Shown piece after piece: positions 41,358-49,227 of a stretch of DNA of 63,767 nt (positions within the stretch are counted from its first letter, which is position 1; each line of letters starts with the position of its first letter). The notes under the pieces were generated by a model. That model worked only from the letters and a program-made list of their open reading frames with translations. It had not been told where the DNA came from and searched no databases. Source of the stretch: Alphaproteobacteria bacterium (lineage in GTDB: Bacteria > Pseudomonadota > Alphaproteobacteria > Micropepsales > Micropepsaceae); contig CANJBZ010000024.1 in NCBI GenBank assembly GCA_947473475.1, positions 1 through 63,767 of the forward strand, given 5' to 3'. Both the position numbers and the translations under genes were made by a program.

Positions 41358-41953
41358 GGGAAGCCAGCGAGCCATCGGATGCGTCGCTGGCCGTCGCGGC
41401 GCGCGCCGGGAACGAAGTGGCCTTCGCCGCTTTGATGCGCCGGCATAAGGGCTGGCTTTATCAATTCATTCGCCGCTACGTCGCCGACCGGGACGAAGCC
41501 TATGACGTGCTGCAGGAAAGTTTTGTTTCCACGTGGGCGGCCCTTGCCCGCTACGATCCCGAGCGTCCGTTCGAAGCCTGGCTCCGGCGCATCGCGCTGA
41601 ACAAGTGCCGGGACCGGGCACGCCGTAATGCCGTCAAGCGTGCCGCCTTCCGTGTGCTCGGACTTGAAGTAGCGTCCAAGCCCGACGAGAACGCCGCGCC
41701 ATCGGCCGATGCGCGCGCCCGCGTGGATTCCGCGCTGCAGCGCCTGGAGGCCGCTATCGCCCAGCTTCCGCGCACTCTGAAGGAGCCGCTGGTGCTGACG
41801 ATGCTGGAGGGCCTGTCGCATCGCGAGGCGGGCGACATCCTGGGCACCAACGCAAAAGCCATCGAGACAAGGGTTTATCGCGCCAAGCGCCGCCTCGCTG
41901 AAATGCTCGACCCGGAGATCCTGGACGACATGACCGAGCTGCAAACCTATTAG
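41354..41953 (+). CDS. ECF-family RNA polymerase sigma factor (CnrH-like)
   Basis: 199 residues, GTG start overlapping the sensor stop (GTGA). Sigma region 2: FAALMRRHKGWLYQFIRRYV, DEAYDVLQESFVSTW, PFEAWLRRIALNKCRDRARR. Region 4: LPRTLKEPLVLTMLEGLSHR followed by EAGDILGTNAKAIETRVYRA. Third gene of a Y-X-H type operon, so its activity is probably held by the two upstream membrane proteins. Likely targets are its own promoter and the divergent DUF6152/membrane operons (inference). Confidence 0.92.
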   Translation: MREASEPSDASLAVAARAGNEVAFAALMRRHKGWLYQFIRRYVADRDEAYDVLQESFVSTWAALARYDPERPFEAWLRRIALNKCRDRARRNAVKRAAFRVLGLEVASKPDENAAPSADARARVDSALQRLEAAIAQLPRTLKEPLVLTMLEGLSHREAGDILGTNAKAIETRVYRAKRRLAEMLDPEILDDMTELQTY

Positions 41954-41962
41954 GCGGACCTG

Positions 41963-42553
41963 TCAGGCGGGATTGGGCCACGGATCGTCCAGTCCGCTCG
42001 GCGGATGGACATCGAAGGCGTTGAGCATGGCGGCAAGCGCGACATAGTAGCCGACGGTGTTCGCCAGCTCCACGAGCTGCGCTTCGCCGAGCAGTCCCAG
42101 GGCGAGGCCATAGGTTGCGGCCCCTACCCGCCTTCCGGTCACCAATTCGTGGACAAAAGCGTAGACGGCCTGCTCGTCGGGTTGCTCCAGCACAGGCGTT
42201 TCGCCGTTGCGGAATGCAGCGATGACGGTGTCGCTAATGCCCGCATCCTTCGCCAGCTTCGCGTGCGCCGCCCATTCGTGCCCGCTACGCCAGTACACGG
42301 CGATGACGAGGATCGCCAGTTCGAACAGCCGCCGGTCCAAAGTCGTGTGAAAGCGCAGGGCTTCGCCGACGGACGACCAATGTTTGCCCAGCGCCGGCAG
42401 ATGCAAGAAGGCGTTGAAAGGCCCCGTCAGATGGCCTTGCGCGTCGACCAGCGACGCGCGCTTGGCGGCGCGTGGGCCGCTCGCGACGGAGTCGTACAGC
42501 TCCTTCTGTGCCGGCGTAAGATTGGCGGGATCGACATAGGACAGACGAGACAT
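41963..42553 (-). CDS. Carboxymuconolactone decarboxylase family protein
   Basis: 196 residues from ATG 42553 (gggag six bases upstream). All-helical CMD/AhpD-type fold: RLFELAILVIAVYWRSGHEW with E and H of the core, AAHAKLAKDAGIS, and a C-terminal half with LVELANTVGYYVALAAMLN. The AhpD CxxC is absent, so peroxidase activity is not expected; a decarboxylase, hydrolase or unknown role is possible. It converges with the ECF gene, nine bases apart. Confidence 0.88.
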   Translation of the reverse strand: MSRLSYVDPANLTPAQKELYDSVASGPRAAKRASLVDAQGHLTGPFNAFLHLPALGKHWSSVGEALRFHTTLDRRLFELAILVIAVYWRSGHEWAAHAKLAKDAGISDTVIAAFRNGETPVLEQPDEQAVYAFVHELVTGRRVGAATYGLALGLLGEAQLVELANTVGYYVALAAMLNAFDVHPPSGLDDPWPNPA

Positions 42554-42565
42554 GATGGCTCCCAA

Positions 42566-42750
42566 TCAGCCGAGCGCGATGTCCGCAAGACGGCCGATAC
42601 CGTAGATGACGAGGACTGCGGCATAGCCGATGCCAAGCTGCCTTGTCGCGGAGAAAACGACGCTGCGTCCCGTGAACAAGGATGTCCCCGCCCCGACCGC
42701 GATGAGCGCCCCCTGCGGAAGCAAGGCTGGCCACCACGGCGGCCGTGCCG
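42566..42750 (-). pseudogene. Frameshifted C-terminal remnant of a VIT1/CCC1-type transporter
   Basis: Reading the minus strand, GTAAVVASLASAG runs in one frame and GALIAVGAGTSLFTGRSVVF then SATRQLGIGYAAVLVIYG, IGRLADIALG and a stop run in the next. The shift is at a run of five G that would be in frame with four. This is the C-terminal end of VIT1/CCC1 iron/manganese transporters (TSLFTGRSxxFSxxRQ...GIGRLIG). The N-terminal two thirds are missing and the adjacent SLC13 gene ends exactly where the remnant begins, pointing to a deletion junction. Confidence 0.7.
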
Positions 42751-42751
42751 G

Positions 42752-44188
42752 TTAGATGCCAAGGAACGGCCAGTAAAACGCGACGCACAGCGCCAGCCCG
42801 AAAAATTCCACGATGGTGAGAAAGACACCGATCTTGATCAGATCGATGTGCCGGAAATAGCCATAAGAATAACCCACGACCAGCGGCGCGGATTGATAGG
42901 CAAACAGTTTGCCGCCAGCCGAGAAGGCCCAGATCATTCCCACCCACAGCACGTCCAGATGTTCCGCCTTGGCGTATTCCATCAGCACCGGCAGCGACGT
43001 GGCCAGCATGGAAATCTCCGACGCCGTGGCGAAGTGATACAGGAAGCCGCCCCAATAGAGCGCGGGCACGGCGAGCACCTTGTTGGATAGGAATTGCGTG
43101 ACGCCGCCGAAGAAGAAATCCGTCAGCAGCTTCAACGCGCCGGTTTCCTGGGCGACATTGCTCATCGACAAGGCCGCGGCCACGAAGAAGACCGGCATCA
43201 AGTTCGTCTTCTGCATGTCCTCCGCTTCCAGGACATTGACGAAAGGCAGAAACGCCACCAACGCCAAACCCAAGGCGATGACGGATGGCGGGATGTGGTG
43301 GATGAAGTCCGTCATCCACAGGACGATGGCCAGGATGCTGAGCGCGGTGGCTTTTTTGGCCGTCGGCGTCCATTCCAGATTGCCGCGAAGCTGCGCTTGC
43401 AGCTCCTCTATGCTTCCGGTCGCAGTCTCCCGCTCAGGCGGATAGAAAACTCTAGCAAACCACCACGCAGAGAAAATCGTCAGCAGCGCGCAGGGCAGAA
43501 AGGCGAAGAACCACAGCGCATAGGAAACATGGATTTCACCGAAGCGCGTGATGTTGCCGACCGCCGTGATGGCGCCCGCACCGGCGATGACCATCTTGTC
43601 GAAGACGGCCGCCGTATAGGTGAGCACCAGAAAAATGCCGCGTCCGATGTTCGAGCCTTTGCCGACACCGAACACGTTGATCACGCTGATGGCGAAGGAC
43701 GCCATGATGACGAGGCGCGCATTTCCGGACGGCACGAACAGCGTCAGGATAAACGACGTGATGATCAGGCCGAGCAGCAGGCGCGAATAGCTGGCGCCGA
43801 CACGCGAAACGACAAACGAGCCGATCCGCTGCGGAACGCCGGTCTTATTGGCCGCAACGCCGAGCATGATAGCGCCGAACAAAAACCAGGGTGTGTCGGA
43901 GGTGAAGCCCGAAAACGCGGTCTCGATCTTGGTGACGCCGGTCGCCCAAAACAGCAGGCAGCCGATCAGCCCCGCCGCGCCGTATTCCATGATGTTGGTC
44001 ATCCAGGCCAAAATCATGAAGCTGGAAATCGCCATGGCGCCCTTAGCGGCGCCCGGAACAGCCATAGGCGTCAGCCAGATCGCGAGCGGCACCGCCACGC
44101 AAATGAAGGCAAAAAGGGCGCGCAAGGATGCCGAGCGGTCATCCGCTGCGGCGTGCGGCTTCACAATCGCGTAGTCGCTGGCAGTCAT
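42752..44188 (-). CDS. SLC13 (DASS) family anion/dicarboxylate transporter
   Basis: 478 residues from ATG 44188, with agggggg just upstream. About 12 spans with the divalent anion:sodium symporter features: FVPSGNARLVIMASFAISV (SNT-like motif region), TGALKLLTDFFFGG, and FATASEISMLATSLPVLMEY. Substrate probably a di- or tricarboxylate or another small anion. No signal of a regulator nearby. The frame extends upstream to 44383 but the extra sequence is not transporter-like. Confidence 0.88.
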   Translation of the reverse strand: MTASDYAIVKPHAAADDRSASLRALFAFICVAVPLAIWLTPMAVPGAAKGAMAISSFMILAWMTNIMEYGAAGLIGCLLFWATGVTKIETAFSGFTSDTPWFLFGAIMLGVAANKTGVPQRIGSFVVSRVGASYSRLLLGLIITSFILTLFVPSGNARLVIMASFAISVINVFGVGKGSNIGRGIFLVLTYTAAVFDKMVIAGAGAITAVGNITRFGEIHVSYALWFFAFLPCALLTIFSAWWFARVFYPPERETATGSIEELQAQLRGNLEWTPTAKKATALSILAIVLWMTDFIHHIPPSVIALGLALVAFLPFVNVLEAEDMQKTNLMPVFFVAAALSMSNVAQETGALKLLTDFFFGGVTQFLSNKVLAVPALYWGGFLYHFATASEISMLATSLPVLMEYAKAEHLDVLWVGMIWAFSAGGKLFAYQSAPLVVGYSYGYFRHIDLIKIGVFLTIVEFFGLALCVAFYWPFLGI

Positions 44189-44286
44189 AGGCCCCCCTGG
44201 TTCCGATACCAGGGAAGCTACAGAGAGACCGTGGCGGGCACAATTGCCCCAGGACAAGCCATACTTGGAGCAGGTTACGGGTGGCC

Positions 44287-44919
44287 ATGGGCAAACCCTT
44301 CCGTAAAATGGCTCCACACCAGGCAGGAAAATCTCGGGCAGATATGGGCTCCCACGCCAAATTGGATCGGCACTTTTTTGCACGGGATGCGCTGACCGTC
44401 GCGCGCGACCTGATCGGCGTGACGCTGCTGGTGAAAGGTGTTGGCGGCATCATTGTGGAAGCGGAAGCCTATGACCACACCGATCCGGCCTCGCACAGCT
44501 TCGGCGGCAAGCGCACCGCGCGCAATGAGTCGATGTTCGGCCCGGCGGGCCATGCCTATGTCTATCGCTCCTACGGCATCCACTGGTGCCTGAACTTCGT
44601 CTGCGGCGCCGAACCGATGGGCGGGGCGGTTCTGATCCGTGCGCTGGAACCAAGCGAGGGACTCGCGGCCATGCGCAGGCGGCGAGGCGATTTTGAAACG
44701 CGCGCGCTATGCGCCGGTCCAGGCCGCTTGACCCAGGCGCTCGGCATCACAAATGCGCTCGACGCTAAGCCCTTGGACGAGCCGCCCTTCGAATTGCTGC
44801 CGCGCGTGCCGCCGGTTGAAATCGAAGTTGGACCACGGATCGGCATCACCCGGGCGATGGATTTGCCCTGGCGGTTCGGCCTTGCCCGTTCGCCCTTCGT
44901 GAGCCGCCGTTTTCGGTAG
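44287..44919 (+). CDS. 3-methyladenine DNA glycosylase (AAG/MPG type)
   Basis: 210 residues from ATG 44287 (GTG 44281 and ATG 44344 possible). Removes alkylated purines from DNA. AAG family motifs: [15 protein letters not shown], the catalytic Glu in [54 protein letters not shown] and [15 protein letters not shown]. Divergent from the SLC13 gene. Confidence 0.93.
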   Translation: MGKPFRKMAPHQAGKSRADMGSHAKLDRHFFARDALTVARDLIGVTLLVKGVGGIIVEAEAYDHTDPASHSFGGKRTARNESMFGPAGHAYVYRSYGIHWCLNFVCGAEPMGGAVLIRALEPSEGLAAMRRRRGDFETRALCAGPGRLTQALGITNALDAKPLDEPPFELLPRVPPVEIEVGPRIGITRAMDLPWRFGLARSPFVSRRFR

Positions 44920-44988
44920 GGGCGCGCAATCCGGCGGTTCGGCCTTCCGCACGCGCAGGCTTTCGGCTAAGCAAGCTCACCCTCTATA

Positions 44989-45065
44989 GGGCCTGTAGCT
45001 CAGTTGGTTAGAGCCGGCCGCTCATAACGGTCTGGTCGCTGGTTCGAGTCCAGCCGGGCCCACCA
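44989..45065 (+). tRNA. tRNA with CAU anticodon, probably tRNA-Ile2 (alternative tRNA-Met)
   Basis: 77 bases including an encoded CCA. Acceptor GGGCCTG pairs with CGGGCCC (one T-G wobble), D arm gctcagttggttagagc, anticodon loop CTCATAA (CAU), T arm CTGGTTCGAGTCCAG, discriminator A. The T arm and the TGGTCGCTGG stretch resemble bacterial tRNA-Ile2, whose C34 is converted to lysidine by TilS, and C4-G69 and C5-G68 fit TilS recognition. An elongator tRNA-Met cannot be excluded by eye. It is not an initiator because the first pair is G-C. Confidence 0.92.
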
Positions 45066-45172
45066 CGCTTCGCTCTTACGGGCTACGCGTGGCGCAGCCA
45101 CGCCGAGGCCGTAAGGGCGAAGCAGTGCCCGGCGTAGCTCCGCAGGAGCGAAGACGGGCTGAAGGCAGCGTG
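45066..45172. repeat. Repeat-like element between the tRNA and a GIY-YIG gene
   Basis: A nested inverted stretch: cttcgctcttacgg...ccgtaagggcgaag around gcgtggcgcagccacgc, then cgtagctccgcaggagcgaagacgggctgaaggcag. I recognise such sequence next to solo GIY-YIG genes in alphaproteobacteria. A related GC-rich stretch follows the gene at 45414-45518. Confidence 0.6.
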
Positions 45173-45413
45173 ATGTGGTACGTCTACATAATCCGCAGCG
45201 TCTCCTCTCCGGACCAGGAATACACCGGCTCTACCGCCGATCTCAAACGGCGGATGACAGATCACAATGCCGGTAAATCGCCGCATACGTCCAAGTTCAT
45301 TCCTTGGGAGCTGGCTTGGTATTGTGCGTTTCAAAAACAAGCATAGAGCACTCGCATTCGAAAAATATCTGAAATCCCATTCCGGCAGAGCATTTGCCAA
45401 GAAACGCCTGTGA
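45173..45413 (+). pseudogene. GIY-YIG domain protein, frameshifted
   Basis: MWYVYIIRSVSSPDQEYTGS is the GIY-YIG core (YVYII...YTGST), then DLKRRMTDHNAGKSPHTSKF and WELAWYCAF. The frame then hits a stop at 45344-45346, while the next frame continues with KHRALAFEKYLKSHSGRAFA and KKRL, the normal C-terminus of this family. The shift is at the caaaaac run near 45332. A single-base indel, real or a sequencing error, has broken the gene. The full protein would be about 80 residues, similar to UvrC-type solo GIY-YIG proteins. Confidence 0.8.
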
Positions 45414-45518
45414 CGAGCATCGTCGCGCAGCTACGGCTCGGCAAGCCATACTCTTTTTGTTTGGGGCGAAGCGAGCGCAGGCTGCCGCGCCGAAGCCTGT
45501 AGGCGAAAGCCCGCGCGG

Positions 45519-46424
45519 CTACTTCACTTGCGTGCATTGAAGGTCGGCGCCCACGGTCAGGGGGCCGCTGTACGAGGTCTTCAGCTCGGCGACCGCTTCA
45601 TCGAGATTGAATTGACCGATGTGGCTTACCACAAGCCGCTTCACGCCCGCCTGTTGTGCGATACGGCCTACCGTCACGGGCGCGGCGTGACCGGGATTGG
45701 GAGGCGATTTCGCGGCGATCGCCATGTGCATCAGCAAAAGATCGGCATTCTTGGCGAAATCGACGAATTTCGGGTTGGTGCCGTTTTGATCGGAGCTGAA
45801 GACAACGGACACGCCGCCTGTCTCGACCCGATAGGCAATCGCCGGCAGGGTATGGGGAATGCGCGTCGCCGTCACCGTGATCCCATCGCGATCGTACACT
45901 TTCGTCGGTTCGTCCTTGGTCGCATCGACCACGCTGACATCAAGCACGGGACGGTCGGCGCCCGCCTGTTCTGTCCCCAGGACGGGTCCGAGCACTTGAT
46001 AGCTTCCCGTTTTCGCATCGAACATGCGGTTCAAAAACGTCTTCACGTCGGGCGCGGCGCCGTTGCCGGACGGGCCAAACACCGGGAGAGCGGCTTCGCG
46101 CGCGCGGTTGCTGCCCCACATAAGTGCGGCGATATCGGAGGTGTGATCGGGGTGCAAATGGGTGATGCCGACCATGGCAAGGTCCGAGAGTTTCGCGCGG
46201 CTTTGCCCAAAGCGCAGAAATCCACCACCGCCAAGATCGATCAGTATTTTTGCCTGCGAACCAACCCATAGAAGATAGCCCGCCGACGCACGATCGGGGT
46301 TGATGCCTGGACCGCCCGAACCGAGAATTTGGATGGCCACCGGATTGCCCGAGCACGTCTGCGCCGCCGCATGAGACGTGACCGCAAGCATCGCAAAGAG
46401 AGAAACCACGGTACGTTTGATCAT
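45519..46424 (-). CDS. Secreted metallo-beta-lactamase-fold hydrolase
   Basis: 301 residues. Signal peptide MIKRTVVSLFAMLAVTSHAA. Metal motif THLHPDHTSD, with further ligands in FSSDQNG and LVVSHIGQF. GSGGPGINPDRASAGYLLWV at the N-terminus places it with the ribonuclease Z / arylsulfatase-like branch, and the export signal suggests a periplasmic phosphodiesterase- or lactonase-like enzyme with unknown substrate. Monocistronic, with a 3' flank of repeat-like sequence. Confidence 0.88.
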   Translation of the reverse strand: MIKRTVVSLFAMLAVTSHAAAQTCSGNPVAIQILGSGGPGINPDRASAGYLLWVGSQAKILIDLGGGGFLRFGQSRAKLSDLAMVGITHLHPDHTSDIAALMWGSNRAREAALPVFGPSGNGAAPDVKTFLNRMFDAKTGSYQVLGPVLGTEQAGADRPVLDVSVVDATKDEPTKVYDRDGITVTATRIPHTLPAIAYRVETGGVSVVFSSDQNGTNPKFVDFAKNADLLLMHMAIAAKSPPNPGHAAPVTVGRIAQQAGVKRLVVSHIGQFNLDEAVAELKTSYSGPLTVGADLQCTQVK

Positions 46425-46510
46425 GTTCTTGCCCTACCCATCCGAATTTGCGTGCGAGCCTATCTACACCTGACAGCCGTGAAAAGCCCGCGCGCTTCTG
46501 TCGACACCGA

Positions 46511-46873
46511 TCAGCCCGCCGGTATCGGCAGGACCGGCATGACTTCGACCGAATCGCCCGGAAAGATAGTGAAATGCGGATGGTTTTCGAACATCCTGGC
46601 CGCCGCTTCGTGCGAGTCCGCGCGCACGACCATAAAGGCGCTCATGTCGTTGCTGACATCGGCGATGCCGCCGGGGCCAATTTTCTTGGTCTTTCCGAGT
46701 GGCCCGCCCATGGCGATGACGGCCTGCCCCTGCTTCGCCATCCAGGCTTTCCAGGCGGCAATGCCTTCCTGCTGCTTGGGGCCGCGTTCGGCATCTGAAA
46801 GCGCCATCCAGGCCTGCATGCGCGGGCTCGTTTTGCTGCCGATAAAAACGGCAAGATAGTCGTTCGTGCTCAT
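46511..46873 (-). CDS. YCII/DGPF-like protein
   Basis: 120 residues. YCII-related fold: DYLAVFIGSKTSPRMQAWMA, AWKAWMAKQGQAVIAMGGPL, SAFMVVRADSHEAAARMFEN and FPGDSVEVMPVLPIP. The family is of unknown enzymatic function, and members with the MGGPLGKTK motif are common in Alphaproteobacteria. Divergent from the TMEM175-like gene, with only about 40 bases between starts. Confidence 0.82.
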   Translation of the reverse strand: MSTNDYLAVFIGSKTSPRMQAWMALSDAERGPKQQEGIAAWKAWMAKQGQAVIAMGGPLGKTKKIGPGGIADVSNDMSAFMVVRADSHEAAARMFENHPHFTIFPGDSVEVMPVLPIPAG

Positions 46874-46914
46874 CGGATTTCGTCCTCTGCGTGAGTGGGG
46901 GCAACAATAATTCG

Positions 46915-47586
46915 ATGGCGGATTTTTTCGCCAGCCGATTTGGCGCTAAACTTTACGCGCGATATTTTCGCAAGGCCAAGGCGGACAAAAAGAAAATGAG
47001 GCGGGGCAGGCTTGAGGCATTCAGTGATGGCGTTCTTGCGATCGTCATCACCATCATGGTCTTGGAAATGAAAGTGCCCGAGGGCGGCGATTGGGCGGCG
47101 CTCGGCGCGCTATGGCCGGTGTTCCTGAGCTATGTCCTGAGCTTCGTTTATGTCGGCATCTATTGGAACAATCATCACCATCTGATTGCCGCGGTCGATC
47201 GGGTAAACGCCTCGATCATGTGGGCAAATCTGCATCTGCTGTTCTGGCTCACGCTGGTTCCGTTTGTCACGGGCTGGATGGGTGAGAACGAATTCGCGGC
47301 AACGCCCACGACACTGTATGGCGTTGTGCTCATCATGGCCGCCTTTTCCTATTTCATATTGCAGGGGCGGATTCTTGCGAGCCATCCTTCCGATTCCGCA
47401 CTGCGGCATGCCTTCGGCCGCGACCTCAAGGGCAAGCTTTCGCTGGTGTTGAATGTGGTAGGCATCGTGGCGGCACAATTCGCGCCGATGGTCGCCTTTG
47501 GCATTTACGGCCTGGTCGCGATCATTTGGATCATCCCCGACCGGCGCATCGAACGCGCCCTTCGCGAAGCCGGTCACCACGAATAG
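46915..47586 (+). CDS. TMEM175 family (DUF1211) membrane protein, potassium-channel-like
   Basis: 223 residues from ATG 46915; GTG 46891 and ATG 46996 are alternatives, the latter starting just before the conserved part. GRLEAFSDGVLAIVITIMVL holds the FSDG selectivity-region motif of TMEM175 proteins. YVGIYWNNHHHLI, NLHLLFWLTLVPFVTGWMGE and four further spans follow. Bacterial members are K+-permeable channels. The charged N-terminus (FRKAKADKKKMRRGR) may be cytoplasmic. Confidence 0.87.
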   Translation: MADFFASRFGAKLYARYFRKAKADKKKMRRGRLEAFSDGVLAIVITIMVLEMKVPEGGDWAALGALWPVFLSYVLSFVYVGIYWNNHHHLIAAVDRVNASIMWANLHLLFWLTLVPFVTGWMGENEFAATPTTLYGVVLIMAAFSYFILQGRILASHPSDSALRHAFGRDLKGKLSLVLNVVGIVAAQFAPMVAFGIYGLVAIIWIIPDRRIERALREAGHHE

Positions 47587-47670
47587 CGAGCCCGTTTCGG
47601 GAGGAGTGCTCCGCCTAAGCGCGGGATGGGTGGCCATGCTATGGTTCAGCGCGTTCATGAACGGCACGAG

Positions 47671-48282
47671 ATGAGGCGTTATCCCAGCCTTCCAGTCCTT
47701 GGCGTAGCCCTGGCGCTGAGCGTGCCCCCCATGATGTGGCACGCGGAAGCGCAGCCCCGGCCAGCGGTCCAGGATGCGCCGCAAGCCGCGTTTGGCGGGC
47801 CATTCTCGCTGACCGATCAGAACGGTATGCGCCGCACGGAAAAAGACTTCCGCGGCAAGTATATGCTGGTGTTCTTCGGCTACACCTATTGCCCCGACGT
47901 CTGCCCCACGACGCTTGCGGTGGAAGCGGAGGCTCTCGGCAAATTGGGCGCACGCGCCGCCCGCATCGTGCCCATTTTCATTACCGTCGACCCAAAGCGC
48001 GACACGGCGCAAAAACTGAAGCCTTACCTCGCCTCGTTTGGACCCGGATTCGTGGGCTTGACCGGGACGGACGCCGAAATTTCCCAGGTTGCGCAAGCCT
48101 ATCGGATCTATTACCGCGCGCATCTCGATGGGCGCGCGGCGAATTCCGCGAATTATTCCGTCGATCACACGGGCAATGTGTACCTGATGGGCCCGGACGG
48201 CAAATTCGTCGCCTACTACGCGCCTGGAATTTTGCCTGACGAGCTTACTACCGATTTGATGCGGAAGGTTCCGCCCGGCTAA
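47671..48282 (+). CDS. SCO1/SenC family copper chaperone
   Basis: 203 residues from ATG 47671. Signal segment YPSLPVLGVALALSVPPMMW. Thioredoxin-like fold with the copper-binding CPDVCP in FFGYTYCPDVCPTTLAVEAE and the partner His in NYSVDHTGNVYLMGPDGK. SCO proteins load CuA into cytochrome oxidase or protect against redox stress. No oxidase genes are nearby; the next gene 38 bases later is a GDSxG/DF family protein, so an envelope copper/redox link with that family is possible. Confidence 0.92.
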   Translation: MRRYPSLPVLGVALALSVPPMMWHAEAQPRPAVQDAPQAAFGGPFSLTDQNGMRRTEKDFRGKYMLVFFGYTYCPDVCPTTLAVEAEALGKLGARAARIVPIFITVDPKRDTAQKLKPYLASFGPGFVGLTGTDAEISQVAQAYRIYYRAHLDGRAANSANYSVDHTGNVYLMGPDGKFVAYYAPGILPDELTTDLMRKVPPG

Positions 48283-48319
48283 GCTACCCTTTCAAGGCTT
48301 GGTTGAGGGGCGTGGGACG

Positions 48320-49219
48320 ATGCGTAACGGTTGGACAATCTCTATTGCTGCTGTGTTGGCGCTGGCGCTTTCGCCGGTCTGGCAGAGCGCCAAAGCGGCG
48401 GACACAGGGCCGGTAAACTTCTCGGGCATGTGGGTGCATCCGTTTTTTCCGGGTATCGAACCGCCGGCAGAGGGACCCGGACCGGTGTTCAACCTCACGC
48501 GGCGCCCCAACGGCCAGAGCAACAACAACCAGTTCGTTGGCGATTTCTCGAACCCCATACTCAAACCGGAAGCCGCCGCAATCGTAAAGCAGCATGGGGA
48601 GATTTCACAGAAGGGTTTGACCTATCCCACACCCAGCAATCGCTGCTGGCCGTCGGGCGTGCCCTACATCTTCTTCCAGCCGGGCATGCAGATGCTGCAA
48701 CAGCAGGACGAAATCGTTTTCATCTATATGCGCAATCATGAAGTCCGCCATGTGCGCCTGAACCAGAAGCATCCGGAGCATGTAACACCGTCCTGGTATG
48801 GCGATTCCGTGGCCCATTATGAAGGCGACTCACTTGTCATCGACACCGTCGGCATTAAGGCCGACCGCCCCTATGCCATGGTGGACATGTTCGGCACGCC
48901 GTTCAGCGCCGGCATTCATGTCGTCGAGCGTTATCGCATGATCGATTACGACGATGCCAAGGAAGCAATGCTTCGCAATATGAAGATCAATCCGCGCGTG
49001 CCCGACACCCGCGCCGATCTGGACTACCGCGGCAAGCAATTGCAGGTGATTTTCACGGTCGAAGACAATGGCGTCTTCACCATGCCGTGGTCGGGCGCCA
49101 TTACCTACGAAAAGCCCAAAATGGAATGGGAAGAAATCGTTTGCGCCGACAATCCGTTCGATTTCTTCGCGGAAAAAATCGGCGCGAAAGTTCCGACCGC
49201 CGCCAAGCCGGATTTTTGA
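48320..49219 (+). CDS. Secreted GDSxG/DF-family protein, paralog C
   Basis: 299 residues from ATG 48320. Signal peptide WTISIAAVLALALSPVWQSA, cleaved near AKAAD. NFSGMWVHPFF at the mature start, NPILKPEAAAIVKQHGE, SNRCWPSGVPYIFF with the first Cys, GDSVAHYEGDSLVIDTVG, HVVERYRMIDYDDAK, EDNGVFTMPW, EIVCADNPF with the second Cys, and C-terminal KPDF. Most similar to paralog D, which follows nine bases later, so C and D are a tandem duplication in one operon after the SCO1 gene. Confidence 0.87.
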   Translation: MRNGWTISIAAVLALALSPVWQSAKAADTGPVNFSGMWVHPFFPGIEPPAEGPGPVFNLTRRPNGQSNNNQFVGDFSNPILKPEAAAIVKQHGEISQKGLTYPTPSNRCWPSGVPYIFFQPGMQMLQQQDEIVFIYMRNHEVRHVRLNQKHPEHVTPSWYGDSVAHYEGDSLVIDTVGIKADRPYAMVDMFGTPFSAGIHVVERYRMIDYDDAKEAMLRNMKINPRVPDTRADLDYRGKQLQVIFTVEDNGVFTMPWSGAITYEKPKMEWEEIVCADNPFDFFAEKIGAKVPTAAKPDF

Positions 49220-49227
49220 AACCCATC

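Noticed and set aside
43094-44395. A 433-codon open frame on the plus strand, antisense to the SLC13 gene
   Set aside because: Low-complexity Arg/Gln/Asp/His composition without any recognisable fold; it mirrors the transporter gene.
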